This document shows, piece by piece, positions 10,097-19,818 of a DNA stretch of 64,000 bases. The notes under the pieces were generated by a model. The model ran no database searches and had not been told where the DNA came from. It worked only from the letters and a program-made list of their open reading frames with translations. The translations under genes and the position numbers were made by a program. The DNA is taken from positions 62,001-126,000 of the forward strand of contig MHAR01000021.1 in the NCBI GenBank assembly GCA_001803045.1, given 5' to 3'. Position 1 is the stretch's first letter. Each line of letters starts with the position of its first letter. Source of the stretch: Ignavibacteria bacterium RIFOXYB12_FULL_35_14 (lineage in GTDB: Bacteria > Bacteroidota > Ignavibacteria > Ignavibacteriales > Ignavibacteriaceae).

Positions 10097-11518
10097 CTAA
10101 TGATTTTCTTTCATATCGTTTTGTATAGATTTCAGAAGTTCTGTTTTTTCCGGTTTGTTAGTAAATATAATATACTGCGGAAGCAAGTAAGTCGGCTCAT
10201 TTCCTTCAACCATATTTTCAGGATAATAATCACTCGTTGGTGAACCGAATAATCTTACTTCACTTACCTGATTATCTGTGAAGCATATATCTGCCGATTG
10301 TGAAGACGATTTAGTCAAACCGTTTGGTGTATCTTCATCATAAAGGTAATAAATGCTGTAAACAGTGCCGAATATTTCGGTTTTATTAATCTTACCTTCA
10401 ATAAAGTCCACGATGATCTTCTCACCTGAGACCTGATCGAATCTATTTTGATAAATATAATGGTGCGAATGGACGAAAGAGTTGTTGTTTATTTCAACCA
10501 GCCGGATTTTACTTTCCCTCAAGTAAATTATAATTGAATCGCCTGTGATCTGTGAATTTTCATACCAGATTATCGGTTGAAAAGATTTCTCTCCCATTTT
10601 CTTAGTGACGATTTTATCTTCATCCTTAAAGTAAATCGTGTAATCATTTTTAGATAAAAATGTGCCACGTACAATTTCAACTGAATCTCTAGCTTCAAAA
10701 ATATTTGATGTATCGCGGTAAGATTCCATTACAAGTGCTTTTATAATCAAAGTATCAATTGCAATTGAAGCTGTGTCCAATTCGGCTGCTGTGTAAAGAG
10801 TATCAAGCTGTTTTGTATAGCTTGTATCAACTTGAATGAAAATTGGGTTTTTATTTATTACGGTATATTTTCTTTGCGCATAATCTTCAAGATGATCACC
10901 GTAAATGACAATATTGTTCATATTATTCGTGATCTTCACCCGATTCGAAGCAAATGTAATTCGTGATCCGCGGTAATGTTCAAGTGTGTCAGCCGTGATT
11001 ATGTTTTCGGAATCAATGATCTTAACATTGCCTATTGCTACTGCACGATTTTGATTTTTGTAATAATTCAGCGCATTGGATGTCAGAGTTGTTGCTGTAT
11101 CATAAAGCTTAACATTATCCTGGAAGTATGCTCGATCTTCATTAAAATAATAGTCTCCTATATCAGCGGTGAGAATCACCTTCTTATCATCAAGCTTAAC
11201 TTTTGATTTTGTTTCTGCCTTTTTGAGATTACCGTAGTAAAATCCACTTTCGGTTGTGATGGTTAAATTCTCCTGAACAACAATAACATTCCCAATCAGC
11301 TCGGCATTATTTTTTAACATAAATTGGATTGCTTTATTACAAGTAATTGTGATGTTACCTTGTTTTAAAACAACATCTCCATAAACTTCTCTTATTGCTT
11401 CACCATTCAAAACTTTACCGACGAGACTATCGCCCGAGACCGTCATATACTCTGTACCAGCATTTTGAGCAAAGATGTAAAGTGAAGCGAAAATTATTAA
11501 GAGAATTATTTTCATCAA
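10097..11518 (-). CDS. OstA/LptA-like LPS transport protein
   Basis: The 473-residue protein has an N-terminal signal sequence (about 1-17, ...LYIFAQN) and repeated beta-strand units of the OstA/LptA type. Examples are REVYGDVVLKQGNITITCNKA and AELIGNVIVVQENLTITTES, followed by AYFQDNVKLYD. Such beta-jellyroll proteins bridge LPS across the periplasm. It is much longer than E. coli LptA (about 185 residues); the long OstA-like form is common in Bacteroidota. The gene sits between lptC and lptB. A second methionine one codon in could be the start. Confidence 0.85.
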   Translation of the reverse strand: MMKIILLIIFASLYIFAQNAGTEYMTVSGDSLVGKVLNGEAIREVYGDVVLKQGNITITCNKAIQFMLKNNAELIGNVIVVQENLTITTESGFYYGNLKKAETKSKVKLDDKKVILTADIGDYYFNEDRAYFQDNVKLYDTATTLTSNALNYYKNQNRAVAIGNVKIIDSENIITADTLEHYRGSRITFASNRVKITNNMNNIVIYGDHLEDYAQRKYTVINKNPIFIQVDTSYTKQLDTLYTAAELDTASIAIDTLIIKALVMESYRDTSNIFEARDSVEIVRGTFLSKNDYTIYFKDEDKIVTKKMGEKSFQPIIWYENSQITGDSIIIYLRESKIRLVEINNNSFVHSHHYIYQNRFDQVSGEKIIVDFIEGKINKTEIFGTVYSIYYLYDEDTPNGLTKSSSQSADICFTDNQVSEVRLFGSPTSDYYPENMVEGNEPTYLLPQYIIFTNKPEKTELLKSIQNDMKENH

Positions 11519-11540
11519 TATTTTCTATCCATGGCAATAA

Positions 11541-12077
11541 TCAAAGAGTATCTCTCTTTGAAACGTAAGTAACATTGTAAATAACATAATTATCCAAACT
11601 CTGATCCGATTCAAATCCATAGCCTTCAATTTTCTCAACCGAAGTAAGAATCGTAACAAACTTATTTGATACTATTTTTCTATCATCATTTCGCCACATT
11701 AATTCTTGAGTTATTAAAGTAATACCGCTGTCATTAACTGCAACCACACTATCAATTGCATAGAGGTTACGAGTAATATCATCAACTTTCCCACGTTTGG
11801 ATGTTAATGTAGTAGCTATGGTTTCAAGATCATTATAAAACTCGACCCTAATGTTGCTATCTAATAAAGTTTCCCGGGCACCTGTAAACATTTTTAAATG
11901 TCCGGCATGCAAAACAGCTTTTGTTTTACCTGAATCCGTAAAGAAAACTTTTGAATTCCAGCTTTCTTGTGCAGGCAGTTCTTCAACTTTTAATGCGGTA
12001 TTTATTGATGGTTTGACCTTTTCATCATCACAACCAATAAAAAATGCAACAAGAATCAGCAGAGCTAATAATTTCAT
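11541..12077 (-). CDS. lptC: LPS export protein LptC (lipoprotein-like)
   Basis: LptC couples the inner-membrane LPS transporter to the periplasmic bridge. The 178-residue protein starts with a hydrophobic segment ending FFIGC, which fits a lipobox, and continues with the LptC beta-jellyroll pattern (KVFFTDSGKTKAVLHAGHL, then LTSKRGKVDDITRNLYAIDSV). Its start overlaps the kdsD stop by 4 bases and the lptA-like gene follows by 22 bases. E. coli LptC has a membrane anchor rather than a lipid, so the lipoprotein form is a family variant. Confidence 0.88.
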   Translation of the reverse strand: MKLLALLILVAFFIGCDDEKVKPSINTALKVEELPAQESWNSKVFFTDSGKTKAVLHAGHLKMFTGARETLLDSNIRVEFYNDLETIATTLTSKRGKVDDITRNLYAIDSVVAVNDSGITLITQELMWRNDDRKIVSNKFVTILTSVEKIEGYGFESDQSLDNYVIYNVTYVSKRDTL

Positions 12078-13051
12078 CTTTGCTGTAAGCCGAGATTAAT
12101 TAAATCGTGTAAGTGAACAATACCGATTGGTTTGCTTTCATCATCGGTAATTATCAGGGAAGTAATTTTGTAGTTTTCCATTTGCTGCAGAGCAAATGAT
12201 GCGAGATAATTTTCTCTCAAAACTTTCGGTTTTCTAGTCATAATATCTTTTGCAGTGAGATCTTTGATGTCTAATGTTTTTTCGAGAAGCCTTCTCAAAT
12301 CTCCATCTGTAATAATTCCTGTAAGAAATCCACGATCATTTATAACACAAGTGGTCCCTAATCTTTTAGAAGTAATTTCGATTATCACATCTTTCAGCGA
12401 TGCATCTTCTTTAACTATCGGAACTTTTTCATCCTTTATCATTATCTCGCTGATTTGCAGCGACAATCTTTTACCCAAACTTCCACCAGGATGCAGGAAA
12501 GCAAAATCTTCAATGGTGAAATTTCTTTTTTGAAGAAGTGAAACAGATAGAGCATCACCCATTGCCAAAGTTGCAGTTGTTGATGCTGTCGGAGCTAAAT
12601 CATGTGGACAAGCTTCCTCTTTAACGCTGATATTTAAGAATATATCGCATTCTTGAGCAAGCCGGGAATTTCCGCTTCCGCACATTGCAATCATCTTAAC
12701 ACCTAATCTCTTAAGCATTGGAAGCAAGTTTGCAACCTCTTCAGTATTACCGCTTTTGGAAATCAGTATTACCACATCCTCTTTTCTAACCATGCCTAAA
12801 TCACCATGAAGTGCATCTGTAGGATGAAGATAAATTGCCGCTGTTCCTGTAGAATTTAATGTTGCTACAATTTTGCGTGCAATCAATCCTGATTTACCCA
12901 TTCCTGTTAAAACAACTCTGCCTTTCGATTCGCTGATGACATTTATTGCCTTAACAAATTGATCATTGATGCTTTCCGATAAATTCGCTACAGCTTCGGC
13001 TTCAATACGAATTACCTCTTTCCCTTTTTTAATTATTTCATCTGATGTCAC
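12074..13051 (-). CDS. kdsD: Arabinose-5-phosphate isomerase KdsD (SIS plus two CBS domains)
   Basis: KdsD converts ribulose 5-phosphate to arabinose 5-phosphate, the first step to Kdo. The 325-residue protein has an SIS domain at about 30-180 with GMGKSGLIARKIVATLNSTG, SKSGNTEEV and the HPGGSLGKRL motif, then two CBS domains (about 205-325). Size and domain order match the family. The neighbouring kdsA supports a role in LPS rather than in sugar catabolism (GutQ). Confidence 0.96.
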   Translation of the reverse strand: MTSDEIIKKGKEVIRIEAEAVANLSESINDQFVKAINVISESKGRVVLTGMGKSGLIARKIVATLNSTGTAAIYLHPTDALHGDLGMVRKEDVVILISKSGNTEEVANLLPMLKRLGVKMIAMCGSGNSRLAQECDIFLNISVKEEACPHDLAPTASTTATLAMGDALSVSLLQKRNFTIEDFAFLHPGGSLGKRLSLQISEIMIKDEKVPIVKEDASLKDVIIEITSKRLGTTCVINDRGFLTGIITDGDLRRLLEKTLDIKDLTAKDIMTRKPKVLRENYLASFALQQMENYKITSLIITDDESKPIGIVHLHDLINLGLQQR

Positions 13052-13140
13052 AGATATTTATCCTTTTAAAAATAATTAGGCTGAAAATTTTTTTATTCTC
13101 TAAAGTAAATTATTTTCATATTTACCAAGCACTATAAAAA

Positions 13141-13953
13141 CTAATAACCTTTAACAACTTTATCAATCTTCTGTAGTTCTTCCAAAATATTTTTAAGCTT
13201 GTTCAACGGAAGCTGGCTATCCGCATCACTCAACGCTTCTTTGGGATTTGGATGAACTTCAAGGAAAAGTGCATCAATTCCAACTGCCACGGCGGCTTTG
13301 GCAAGCGGTAAAATAAATTTTGGCTGACCACCGCTAGTGTTTCCCGCACTGGGTAGTTGAACTGAATGAGTCGCATCCATCACGACTGGATAACCTAATT
13401 CCTTCATTATTACTAATGAGCGCATATCCACAACAAGATTATGATAACCAAAAGTAGTTCCTCTTTCCGTAAGCATAATATTTTTATTACCTGTAGATTT
13501 AACTTTATCGGCAGCAAGCTTAATATCTTCAGGTGCCAGAAATTGACCTTTCTTTATGTTCACAACTTTTTTTGTGATGCCGGCGGCAATAAGCAAATCT
13601 GTTTGTCTGCAAAGAAATGCCGGGATTTGAATTACATCAACGTACTTAGCAGCAATTGCCGCTTCTTCTGCTGTGTGAATATCTGTGAGCAACGGAATGT
13701 TAAACTTCTCTTTTACTTTGAATAAAATTTTCAGAGCTTCATCATCACCAATTCCTGTAAAAGATTTCCCGCTTGTCCTATTAGCCTTTTTATAGCTTGA
13801 TTTGAAAATCAGAGGAATATTTAACTCGTTGCAAATTGATTTTATTTGCTTTGCCGTTTGCATGATCATTTTTTCATTTTCAACGACACATGGACCGGCA
13901 ATCAAAATGAAAGGGTGATTATCTCCAATGATGATGGAATTTAGTTGTATCAT
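13141..13953 (-). CDS. kdsA: 3-deoxy-8-phosphooctulonate synthase KdsA
   Basis: KdsA condenses arabinose 5-phosphate with phosphoenolpyruvate to Kdo 8-phosphate. The 270-residue protein carries IAGPCVVEN, FKSSYKKANRTS, the LTERGTTFGY segment, MDATHSVQLP and a ...FLEVHPNPKEALSDADSQLP end, all typical. It is the first gene of the Kdo/Lpt run. The 184 bases upstream, shared with a divergent plus-strand gene, must hold its promoter. Confidence 0.97.
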   Translation of the reverse strand: MIQLNSIIIGDNHPFILIAGPCVVENEKMIMQTAKQIKSICNELNIPLIFKSSYKKANRTSGKSFTGIGDDEALKILFKVKEKFNIPLLTDIHTAEEAAIAAKYVDVIQIPAFLCRQTDLLIAAGITKKVVNIKKGQFLAPEDIKLAADKVKSTGNKNIMLTERGTTFGYHNLVVDMRSLVIMKELGYPVVMDATHSVQLPSAGNTSGGQPKFILPLAKAAVAVGIDALFLEVHPNPKEALSDADSQLPLNKLKNILEELQKIDKVVKGY

Positions 13954-14137
13954 TTATATAGCAGCAATTCTATTAGTTAAAGTGTTGGTGTAAATATAAT
14001 TATTTCATCGTATTTAATGAACTTAAGCCAAAATGTGTGTTAAAAGTCTCAAGCGCATTTTTTATCTTTTGAATTTTAGAGTGAAAATTGTATAATCGAC
14101 ATCAAATTTCATTCGATTCACTATTTATCATCAATAA

Positions 14138-16648
14138 ATGAAAAGACTATTTGCGGACAAATCTATATTAAGAATTAAATTTATAATTTTCACTCTGACT
14201 TTTCTTTGTTTTCATTCTGCTAATTCTCAGCCGAAAGAAGCCATGAACTCCTCAGAGATTAAGTTAGCACTTAAAAAGCTTAATGTGCTCGGGAGTGTTC
14301 TTTACATCGCAGCTCATCCTGATGATGAGAACACTGCAGTGCTGTCTTATTTTTCATCGGGAAAATTATTAAGAACAGGTTATCTATCATTAACTCGCGG
14401 TGATGGCGGGCAAAATCTAATTGGCAGCGAGCAAGGTGATCTGCTCGGATTAATCAGAACAAACGAATTACTCGAAGCAAGAAAAATAGATGGAGCGGAG
14501 CAATTTTTTACACGAGCGATCGACTTCGGCTACTCAAAATCACCTGAGGAAACATTTACTATCTGGGATAAGCAGAAATTATTATTCGATGTTGTTTGGG
14601 TTATCAGAAAATTTAAACCCGATATAATCATTGCAAGGTTTCCAGCTAACGGAGATGGAGGTCATGGTCATCATACTGCTTCGGCGATTCTTGTTGAGGA
14701 AGCATTTCGACTTGCCAGTGATCCGAATAAATTTCCCGAACATCTTCGATTTGTAGATATCTGGCAGCCAAAAAGACTTTATTGGAATGCTTGGACTCCC
14801 CTTTTAGAAAACCGAAAAGAAGATCTTTCCAAGTTTATCTCAATTGATTTAAGCAGCTTCAACAAGCTATTAGGGAAATCCTATTCCGAAATATCAGCTC
14901 TAGCCCGCACGCTTCATAAGAGTCAAGGTTTTGGTTCATCCGGAAGACGAGGTGAAACATTGAATTATTTCAGTTATGTGCTTGGTTCAAAAGCAGATAA
15001 AGATCTTATCGATAATATTGATTTAACATGGAATCGCGTTCAAGGTTCACAAAAAGTTAAAGAGCTTTTATTGGATGCTGAGAAAAACTTTGATGAAGAA
15101 GATCCTTCGAAAAGTCTGCCTGTCTTAGTTGAAGCTTATAAGGAATTGTCCTCGCTCTCTTCGAGTTATTGGAAGGAAGCTAAACTAAATGATTTGCAAA
15201 ATGTTATTCGTTCTTGTGCTGGAATTTGGATTGAATGTATTTCCTCAGATAAATCTGGAGCATTAGGAGATCAAGTTGATATAACCGCTGGTATTGTCAA
15301 CCGGTCCTCATATCCAATTACTTTAAAGAGCATTAAGTTAAATTTTCTTGATACAGCGTCATCTATCAACAAGGAACTCATGCCTGGAAAGTTTGTCTCT
15401 CAAAACATCAAAGCAAATTTGCCGGGTGACTTAAAGTTTTCCAATCCTTATTGGCTAGACCAATATCACCCAGAAGGGCTTTACGAAATTAAAGATGTTA
15501 CTCTTACAGGAGTTGCCGACTTTAGAAATGAACTCAAATGCCAATTCACTTTGTTATTTAATGACACAGAAATATTTTATGAAACTCCGGTCTACTTCAG
15601 GTGGACTGATCCTGTTGATGGTGAGAAGTATACTTTATTTAATGTTTCACCTCCAGTTTCTGTATGGTTAAAGAATAAGACAATCGTTTTTCCTAATCAA
15701 GAAAGCAAAGAACTGAAGTTTGCTCTAATCAGTCATTCAAATAATGTTAATGGGGATGCTAAATTAATTTTACCAAAGGATTGGAAGGTTGAACCAAGCA
15801 GCATTTCATTCAATCTGAAAAGCAAAAATGAAGAGAAGGAATTATTATTTAGAATTGATCCTCCAGAGCAAAACTCAACAGCCGTTCTATCATTTGAAAT
15901 CAGCACCAATAATGGCACCTCCGACAGGGAAATTATCCAATTAAATTATAAACATATTCTGCCGCAGACTTATTTTCCAAAAGCCGAGATAAAATTAGTT
16001 AAAGTGGATCTTGAGAAAAAAATAAATTCTATTGGATATGTTATGGGCGCCGGAGATGATATTCCAGAGTATCTCAAACAAATAGGTTATAACGTTACTC
16101 TGTTAACTGATGACGATCTGGAGTTATCCTCACTAAACAAATACGATGCAATTGTTTCCGGAATTCGCGCCTACAATACAAGAGAAAAACTCCGATCATT
16201 TAATTCTAACCTGTTGAAATATGTTCAATCCGGTGGAACGTTGATTGTACAATACAACAACAACCGGGAATTAGTCACGGATCAGATTGGTCCATTTCCA
16301 TTTACAATTTCAAGAGATCGGGTCACGGAAGAAAACTCACCTGTTAGTTTCATAAATCCAAATCATCAGTTGCTGAATTTTCCGAATAAGATTATTCCTG
16401 CTGATTTTGATGGATGGATTCAAGAACGAGGACTGTATTTCGCCGATAAATGGGATCCTAAATATAAAACAGTTATTAGCTGCAATGACAAAGGTGAATC
16501 AGAAAAAAGTGGTGGTTTGCTTTATACAAAATATGGCAAAGGCGTTTTTATTTACGCAGGATATTCGTTCTTTAGACAGTTACCTGAAGGTGTTCCCGGT
16601 GCTTACAAATTATTTGTGAACTTAATTTCAGCTAACAAAAGTAAATGA
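14138..16648 (+). CDS. Secreted PIG-L (LmbE-like) family deacetylase, large multidomain form
   Basis: The 836-residue protein begins with a signal peptide (about 1-30, ...SANSQP). The PIG-L zinc deacetylase domain follows, with AHPDDE at 59-64 and a downstream GDGGHGHHTAS histidine cluster near residue 178; together these give the metal site. Later parts look like beta-sandwich domains, and the C-terminal region (about 620-830) resembles a ThuA/glutamine-amidotransferase-like fold (GYNVTLLTDDDL, ...IVSGIRAYN). The family removes acetyl groups from N-acetyl sugars; the substrate here is unknown. It is followed by a tiny membrane ORF and a symporter, perhaps one transcript for a released compound (inference). 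Confidence 0.88.
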   Translation: MKRLFADKSILRIKFIIFTLTFLCFHSANSQPKEAMNSSEIKLALKKLNVLGSVLYIAAHPDDENTAVLSYFSSGKLLRTGYLSLTRGDGGQNLIGSEQGDLLGLIRTNELLEARKIDGAEQFFTRAIDFGYSKSPEETFTIWDKQKLLFDVVWVIRKFKPDIIIARFPANGDGGHGHHTASAILVEEAFRLASDPNKFPEHLRFVDIWQPKRLYWNAWTPLLENRKEDLSKFISIDLSSFNKLLGKSYSEISALARTLHKSQGFGSSGRRGETLNYFSYVLGSKADKDLIDNIDLTWNRVQGSQKVKELLLDAEKNFDEEDPSKSLPVLVEAYKELSSLSSSYWKEAKLNDLQNVIRSCAGIWIECISSDKSGALGDQVDITAGIVNRSSYPITLKSIKLNFLDTASSINKELMPGKFVSQNIKANLPGDLKFSNPYWLDQYHPEGLYEIKDVTLTGVADFRNELKCQFTLLFNDTEIFYETPVYFRWTDPVDGEKYTLFNVSPPVSVWLKNKTIVFPNQESKELKFALISHSNNVNGDAKLILPKDWKVEPSSISFNLKSKNEEKELLFRIDPPEQNSTAVLSFEISTNNGTSDREIIQLNYKHILPQTYFPKAEIKLVKVDLEKKINSIGYVMGAGDDIPEYLKQIGYNVTLLTDDDLELSSLNKYDAIVSGIRAYNTREKLRSFNSNLLKYVQSGGTLIVQYNNNRELVTDQIGPFPFTISRDRVTEENSPVSFINPNHQLLNFPNKIIPADFDGWIQERGLYFADKWDPKYKTVISCNDKGESEKSGGLLYTKYGKGVFIYAGYSFFRQLPEGVPGAYKLFVNLISANKSK

Positions 16649-16667
16649 TAATTTCAGAATTCATTTG

Positions 16668-16817
16668 ATGACATCGACAAAAGAACAGAATAATTCCAAA
16701 AACTCTCAAGAAGATACTCCGCCAATTTTCAAAAGTTGGTTAAGCTGGTATTCAATCGTTCTCGCCATTTTATTCATCGAACTAATTCTATTTTTCATTA
16801 TTGCTAAGGTATTTTAG
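16668..16817 (+). CDS. Tiny single-pass membrane protein upstream of symporter (49 residues)
   Basis: An ATG at 16668 opens a 49-codon frame that ends at 16817, sharing its last base with the GTG start of the symporter. The product has a hydrophilic head rich in Lys, Asn and Ser, then one hydrophobic helix (about 28-47) rich in Ile, Leu and Phe. The translational coupling and the helix suggest a small accessory subunit of the symporter. No sequence family is recognised. The equivalent place before the second symporter (38.9-39.4 kb) also holds tiny membrane genes. Confidence 0.65.
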   Translation: MTSTKEQNNSKNSQEDTPPIFKSWLSWYSIVLAILFIELILFFIIAKVF

Positions 16818-18511
16818 TGAGCACCATTGATTGGATAATAATGTGCGGCTTCCTCACTTTCGTTGTTATTTACGGTGTTTGGAAAACCAGGAAAACTAAA
16901 GATCTGAATGACTATATCCTTACCAGTAAAACAACTCCATGGTACATTGTCGCAATATCAATAATGGCAACTCAAGCGAGCGCAATTACTTTTCTTTCAA
17001 CACCTGGGCAAGCTTATGTAGACGGAATGCGATTCATTCAATTCTACATTGGATTACCGATTGCAATGGTCATATTATCAATTACCGCCGTTCCACTTTA
17101 CCATAAATTAAATGTTTATACAGCTTATGAATATCTCGAGCATCGCTTCGATTTAAAGAATAGAATTCTTGGCAGTGTTTTATTTCTGATTCAAAGAGGA
17201 TTAGCTGCAGGATTTACAATTTTTGCACCATCATTAATTATTTCCTTAATTCTCAACTGGGATATCAACATCACGATTGTGTTGGTTGGCGTTCTTGTAA
17301 TAATTTATACAACGGTCGGTGGAACAATTGCAGTTAACAAGACTCATATTCAGCAGATGGCAATAATTTTTATCGGGATGATTGCCGCATTCATTACGAT
17401 TATTTATATGCTGCCGGAGAATGTTTCGTTTTTTAATGCCGCAGTGATTGCAGGCAAAATGGGCAAACTGAACACTATAGATTTTTCTTTCAACTTTGAT
17501 GATCGTTATACTTTTTGGTCGGGACTGATTGGCGGTACTTTCTTAATGTTATCATATTTTGGAACCGATCAGTCTCAAGTGCAGCGTTATTTGGGAGGAA
17601 GCTCAATCACACAAAGCAGATTAGGTTTGCTTGTGAACGGAATCGTAAAAATCCCGATGCAGGTTTTTATTTTATTCACCGGTGTAATGGTATTTGTTTT
17701 TTATCAGTTCATTACTCCTCCCCTTTTCTTTAACCCGGCAGGCATTAAGCTAGTTGAGAATAGTATTTTTGCCAATGAATATCACTCGATGAATGAGAAG
17801 TACAAGGAACTTAGTTCACAGAAGAGCCAAGAATTGAATTTAATGCTAGATGCCATTAATAAAAATGATGCGGAACAAGAGAAGTTATCGCTCGCTAAAG
17901 TTGAGAATGCACAAAGTTCTATGTCAAATTTGAGGAGTGAATATCAAGATTTAATGAAAAAGGAGAATCAAAAAGCTGATACAAACGATACCAACTATAT
18001 TTTCTTAAGCTTTGTTACAAATTATTTGCCAATCGGGTTGATCGGGCTTGTGCTTGCCGCCATTTTCTCCGCATCAATGTCTTCCACTTCAGCCGAATTG
18101 AATGCGCTTGCTTCGACAACCGTTATAGATATTTATAAAAGAGTCTTCAAAAGAGATGCAACCGATCATCACTATGTATTTGTTTCAAAAATCTCAACGG
18201 TCTTGTGGGGAGTTTATGCAATTGGGTTTGCACTTTTTGCGAATAAGCTTGGTTCTCTAATTGAAGCCGTAAATATTCTCGGTTCAATTTTCTATGGAAC
18301 AATTCTTGGAATTTTTCTTGTAGCATTCTATTTTAAAAAAGTGAAAGGAACTCCGACTTTTATAGCTGCAATAGTCGCCGAGATAACAGTTCTATGCTGC
18401 TTCTTTTTCACCGGAATTCCTTTTCTTTGGTTTAATGTAATTGGATGTGTATTAGTAGTAGTGACTGCAATTTTAATTAATCAAACTAAAGTTGAACGCT
18501 TGTTCCGGTAA
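16817..18511 (+). CDS. Sodium:solute symporter (SSS family)
   Basis: The 564-residue protein has about 12-13 hydrophobic helices and the SSS hallmarks ATQASAITFLSTPGQAY, YTAYEYLEHRF and ASMSSTSAELNALAS, the last being the Na+-site helix. It is expected to bring a sugar, organic anion or similar solute across the inner membrane with sodium; the substrate cannot be told. A charged stretch of about 80 residues (about 310-390, rich in Lys, Glu and Gln) interrupts the transmembrane core and is predicted to be helical. The GTG start overlaps the stop of a 49-residue membrane ORF. Confidence 0.93.
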   Translation: MSTIDWIIMCGFLTFVVIYGVWKTRKTKDLNDYILTSKTTPWYIVAISIMATQASAITFLSTPGQAYVDGMRFIQFYIGLPIAMVILSITAVPLYHKLNVYTAYEYLEHRFDLKNRILGSVLFLIQRGLAAGFTIFAPSLIISLILNWDINITIVLVGVLVIIYTTVGGTIAVNKTHIQQMAIIFIGMIAAFITIIYMLPENVSFFNAAVIAGKMGKLNTIDFSFNFDDRYTFWSGLIGGTFLMLSYFGTDQSQVQRYLGGSSITQSRLGLLVNGIVKIPMQVFILFTGVMVFVFYQFITPPLFFNPAGIKLVENSIFANEYHSMNEKYKELSSQKSQELNLMLDAINKNDAEQEKLSLAKVENAQSSMSNLRSEYQDLMKKENQKADTNDTNYIFLSFVTNYLPIGLIGLVLAAIFSASMSSTSAELNALASTTVIDIYKRVFKRDATDHHYVFVSKISTVLWGVYAIGFALFANKLGSLIEAVNILGSIFYGTILGIFLVAFYFKKVKGTPTFIAAIVAEITVLCCFFFTGIPFLWFNVIGCVLVVVTAILINQTKVERLFR

Positions 18512-18953
18512 AATATTCATACAAGCTAAACTAAAAATATTAAAAACCTTCCGATAGAGTGATAAGGTTTTGATGCTTTACGTTAAGTGGTTACTAAGGT
18601 TAGATAAAATAGAGATAAGGTTTTGCATTCTGTCTAAAAAAATGGATCACCAGTAACATAAATTACTTTGAATACTCAAAGACAAAAATTGCAGAAACTT
18701 AATCGAAACTATAAACCTTAGTAAGTTTATCCAGCGAATAGTTTTTTAACCTTATCAGCTTATTATAAATCAATAAATGGTTCTACTCAGAAGGTGGTTT
18801 TTATATTTAAGTGTACAGTATTATCAATTAAATAAATTTCTCAGAACTTTTGAATTTTTTCAGCCAAAGGCTGATCCGCATTTGGTGGAAATTTTTCATT
18901 TTTAATTGCACCTTGTTGCACTATGTTTAATAAAAAACTATGAGGAACTTTAA
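18512..18953. other. Intergenic region with nested inverted repeats
   Basis: No gene is seen in this 442-base stretch. GATAAGGTT (18561-18569) pairs with AACCTTATC (18748-18756), enclosing TTACTAAGGTT (18591-18601), which pairs with AACCTTAGTAA (18714-18724). GATAAGGTT occurs again at 18614-18622. This could be a structured RNA or decayed repeat DNA; I cannot tell which. A GAGG ribosome-binding site for the rhomboid gene lies at its right end. Confidence 0.4.
18543..18571 (+). terminator. Weak hairpin after the symporter gene
   Basis: AAAACCTT (18543-18550) pairs with AAGGTTTT (18564-18571) about 30 bases after the symporter stop, and the right arm ends in a short T run. The stem is A/T-rich, so termination is only plausible. 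Confidence 0.4.
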
Positions 18954-19688
18954 ATGTTAATGCCAATTGGTGACGATAACAGCGATCGCAGATTAAAACC
19001 ATTGATCAATTATCTGCTGATTGCTGCAAATATTTTTGTTTTTATTTTTTTCCAAGGACTCGGTACAAATGAGAAGTTCACCTATGCTTTTTCGACTGTA
19101 CCTGAAGAAATTGTTTCCGGGAAAGATGTTGTAACTGAAGATCAAATGTACGAGGACCCTGTAACTGGTGAAAGATTTAGAGTATCAGGATTGCAGCCCA
19201 CTCCAATATCAGTTTACATTACACTCATCACCTCAATGTTTATGCATGGAGGATTTACTCATATCTTCGGTAATATGCTTTTCTTGATGATATTTGGCGA
19301 TAATATTGAAAACCGGCTCGGGCACTTACGATATTTAATTTTTTATTTATTAGTTGGAATAATCGCTTCATTAGCTCATGTATTCGTTAGCGTATCGCTT
19401 GGAAGCAGCACACTAATTCCTTCATTAGGAGCTTCTGGTGCCATCTCAGGAGTATTAGGCGGCTATCTACTGCTATTCCCTAAAAGAAGAGTCCGTGTTG
19501 TAATGTTTTATCAAATCATGGTTGTTCCCGCAATCGTTGCAATTGGAATTTGGTTCGCCTTCCAATTGATAAATGGAATTGGAATTTTAGGCAGTTCGCA
19601 AGGCGGCGGTGTTGCTTATGGTGCTCACATTGGTGGTTTTATTGCCGGCTTATTCTTAATTAAATTTTTTGCGATTGGAAGAAGGTGA
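18954..19688 (+). CDS. Rhomboid-family intramembrane serine protease
   Basis: Rhomboids cut transmembrane segments of other proteins inside the membrane. The 244-residue protein has the helix 2 motif MFMHGGFTHIFGNML (96-110), the catalytic serine in GASGA (Ser161) and the catalytic histidine in AYGAHIGGF (His225), with six hydrophobic helices. A hydrophilic insert (about 45-80) separates helix 1 from helix 2, which is common in bacterial homologues. It stands alone on the plus strand at the edge of the accessory region. Confidence 0.95.
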   Translation: MLMPIGDDNSDRRLKPLINYLLIAANIFVFIFFQGLGTNEKFTYAFSTVPEEIVSGKDVVTEDQMYEDPVTGERFRVSGLQPTPISVYITLITSMFMHGGFTHIFGNMLFLMIFGDNIENRLGHLRYLIFYLLVGIIASLAHVFVSVSLGSSTLIPSLGASGAISGVLGGYLLLFPKRRVRVVMFYQIMVVPAIVAIGIWFAFQLINGIGILGSSQGGGVAYGAHIGGFIAGLFLIKFFAIGRR

Positions 19689-19737
19689 ATGAAAGGAACT
19701 AAAGTTATATTTAAAGAGGAACACCGATAAATTATCG

Positions 19738-19784
19738 TATCTCTTTGGGGAGTTTCTTAGAAAATATTTGCTCGATGTGAAGAC
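19738..19784. repeat. Left copy of direct repeat flanking the cassette array
   Basis: Bases from 19738 share GGGGAGTTTCTTAGAA and further matched positions (TTGCT, GATG, GAA, AC) with 23671-23715, in the same orientation. The two copies bracket the cassette-like block. The repeat runs directly into the half attC site at 19774-19811. Confidence 0.7.
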
Positions 19785-19811
19785 ACTTTCAGTTTGAGGT
19801 ACGGGTTATAC
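19774..19811 (-). repeat. Half attC-like site after the SieB-like gene
   Basis: On the minus strand, GTATAAC lies 7 to 13 bases after the stop of the SieB-like gene and is followed by CCGTACCTCAAACTG. This closely resembles the left half (R'' and L'') of the full site at 21378-21564 (ATAACCCGAGCCTCAAGATG), including the extra C that gives the extrahelical base. The matching right half is not found, so the site seems cut off where the flanking repeat begins. Confidence 0.5.
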
Positions 19812-19818
19812 CAGATTT

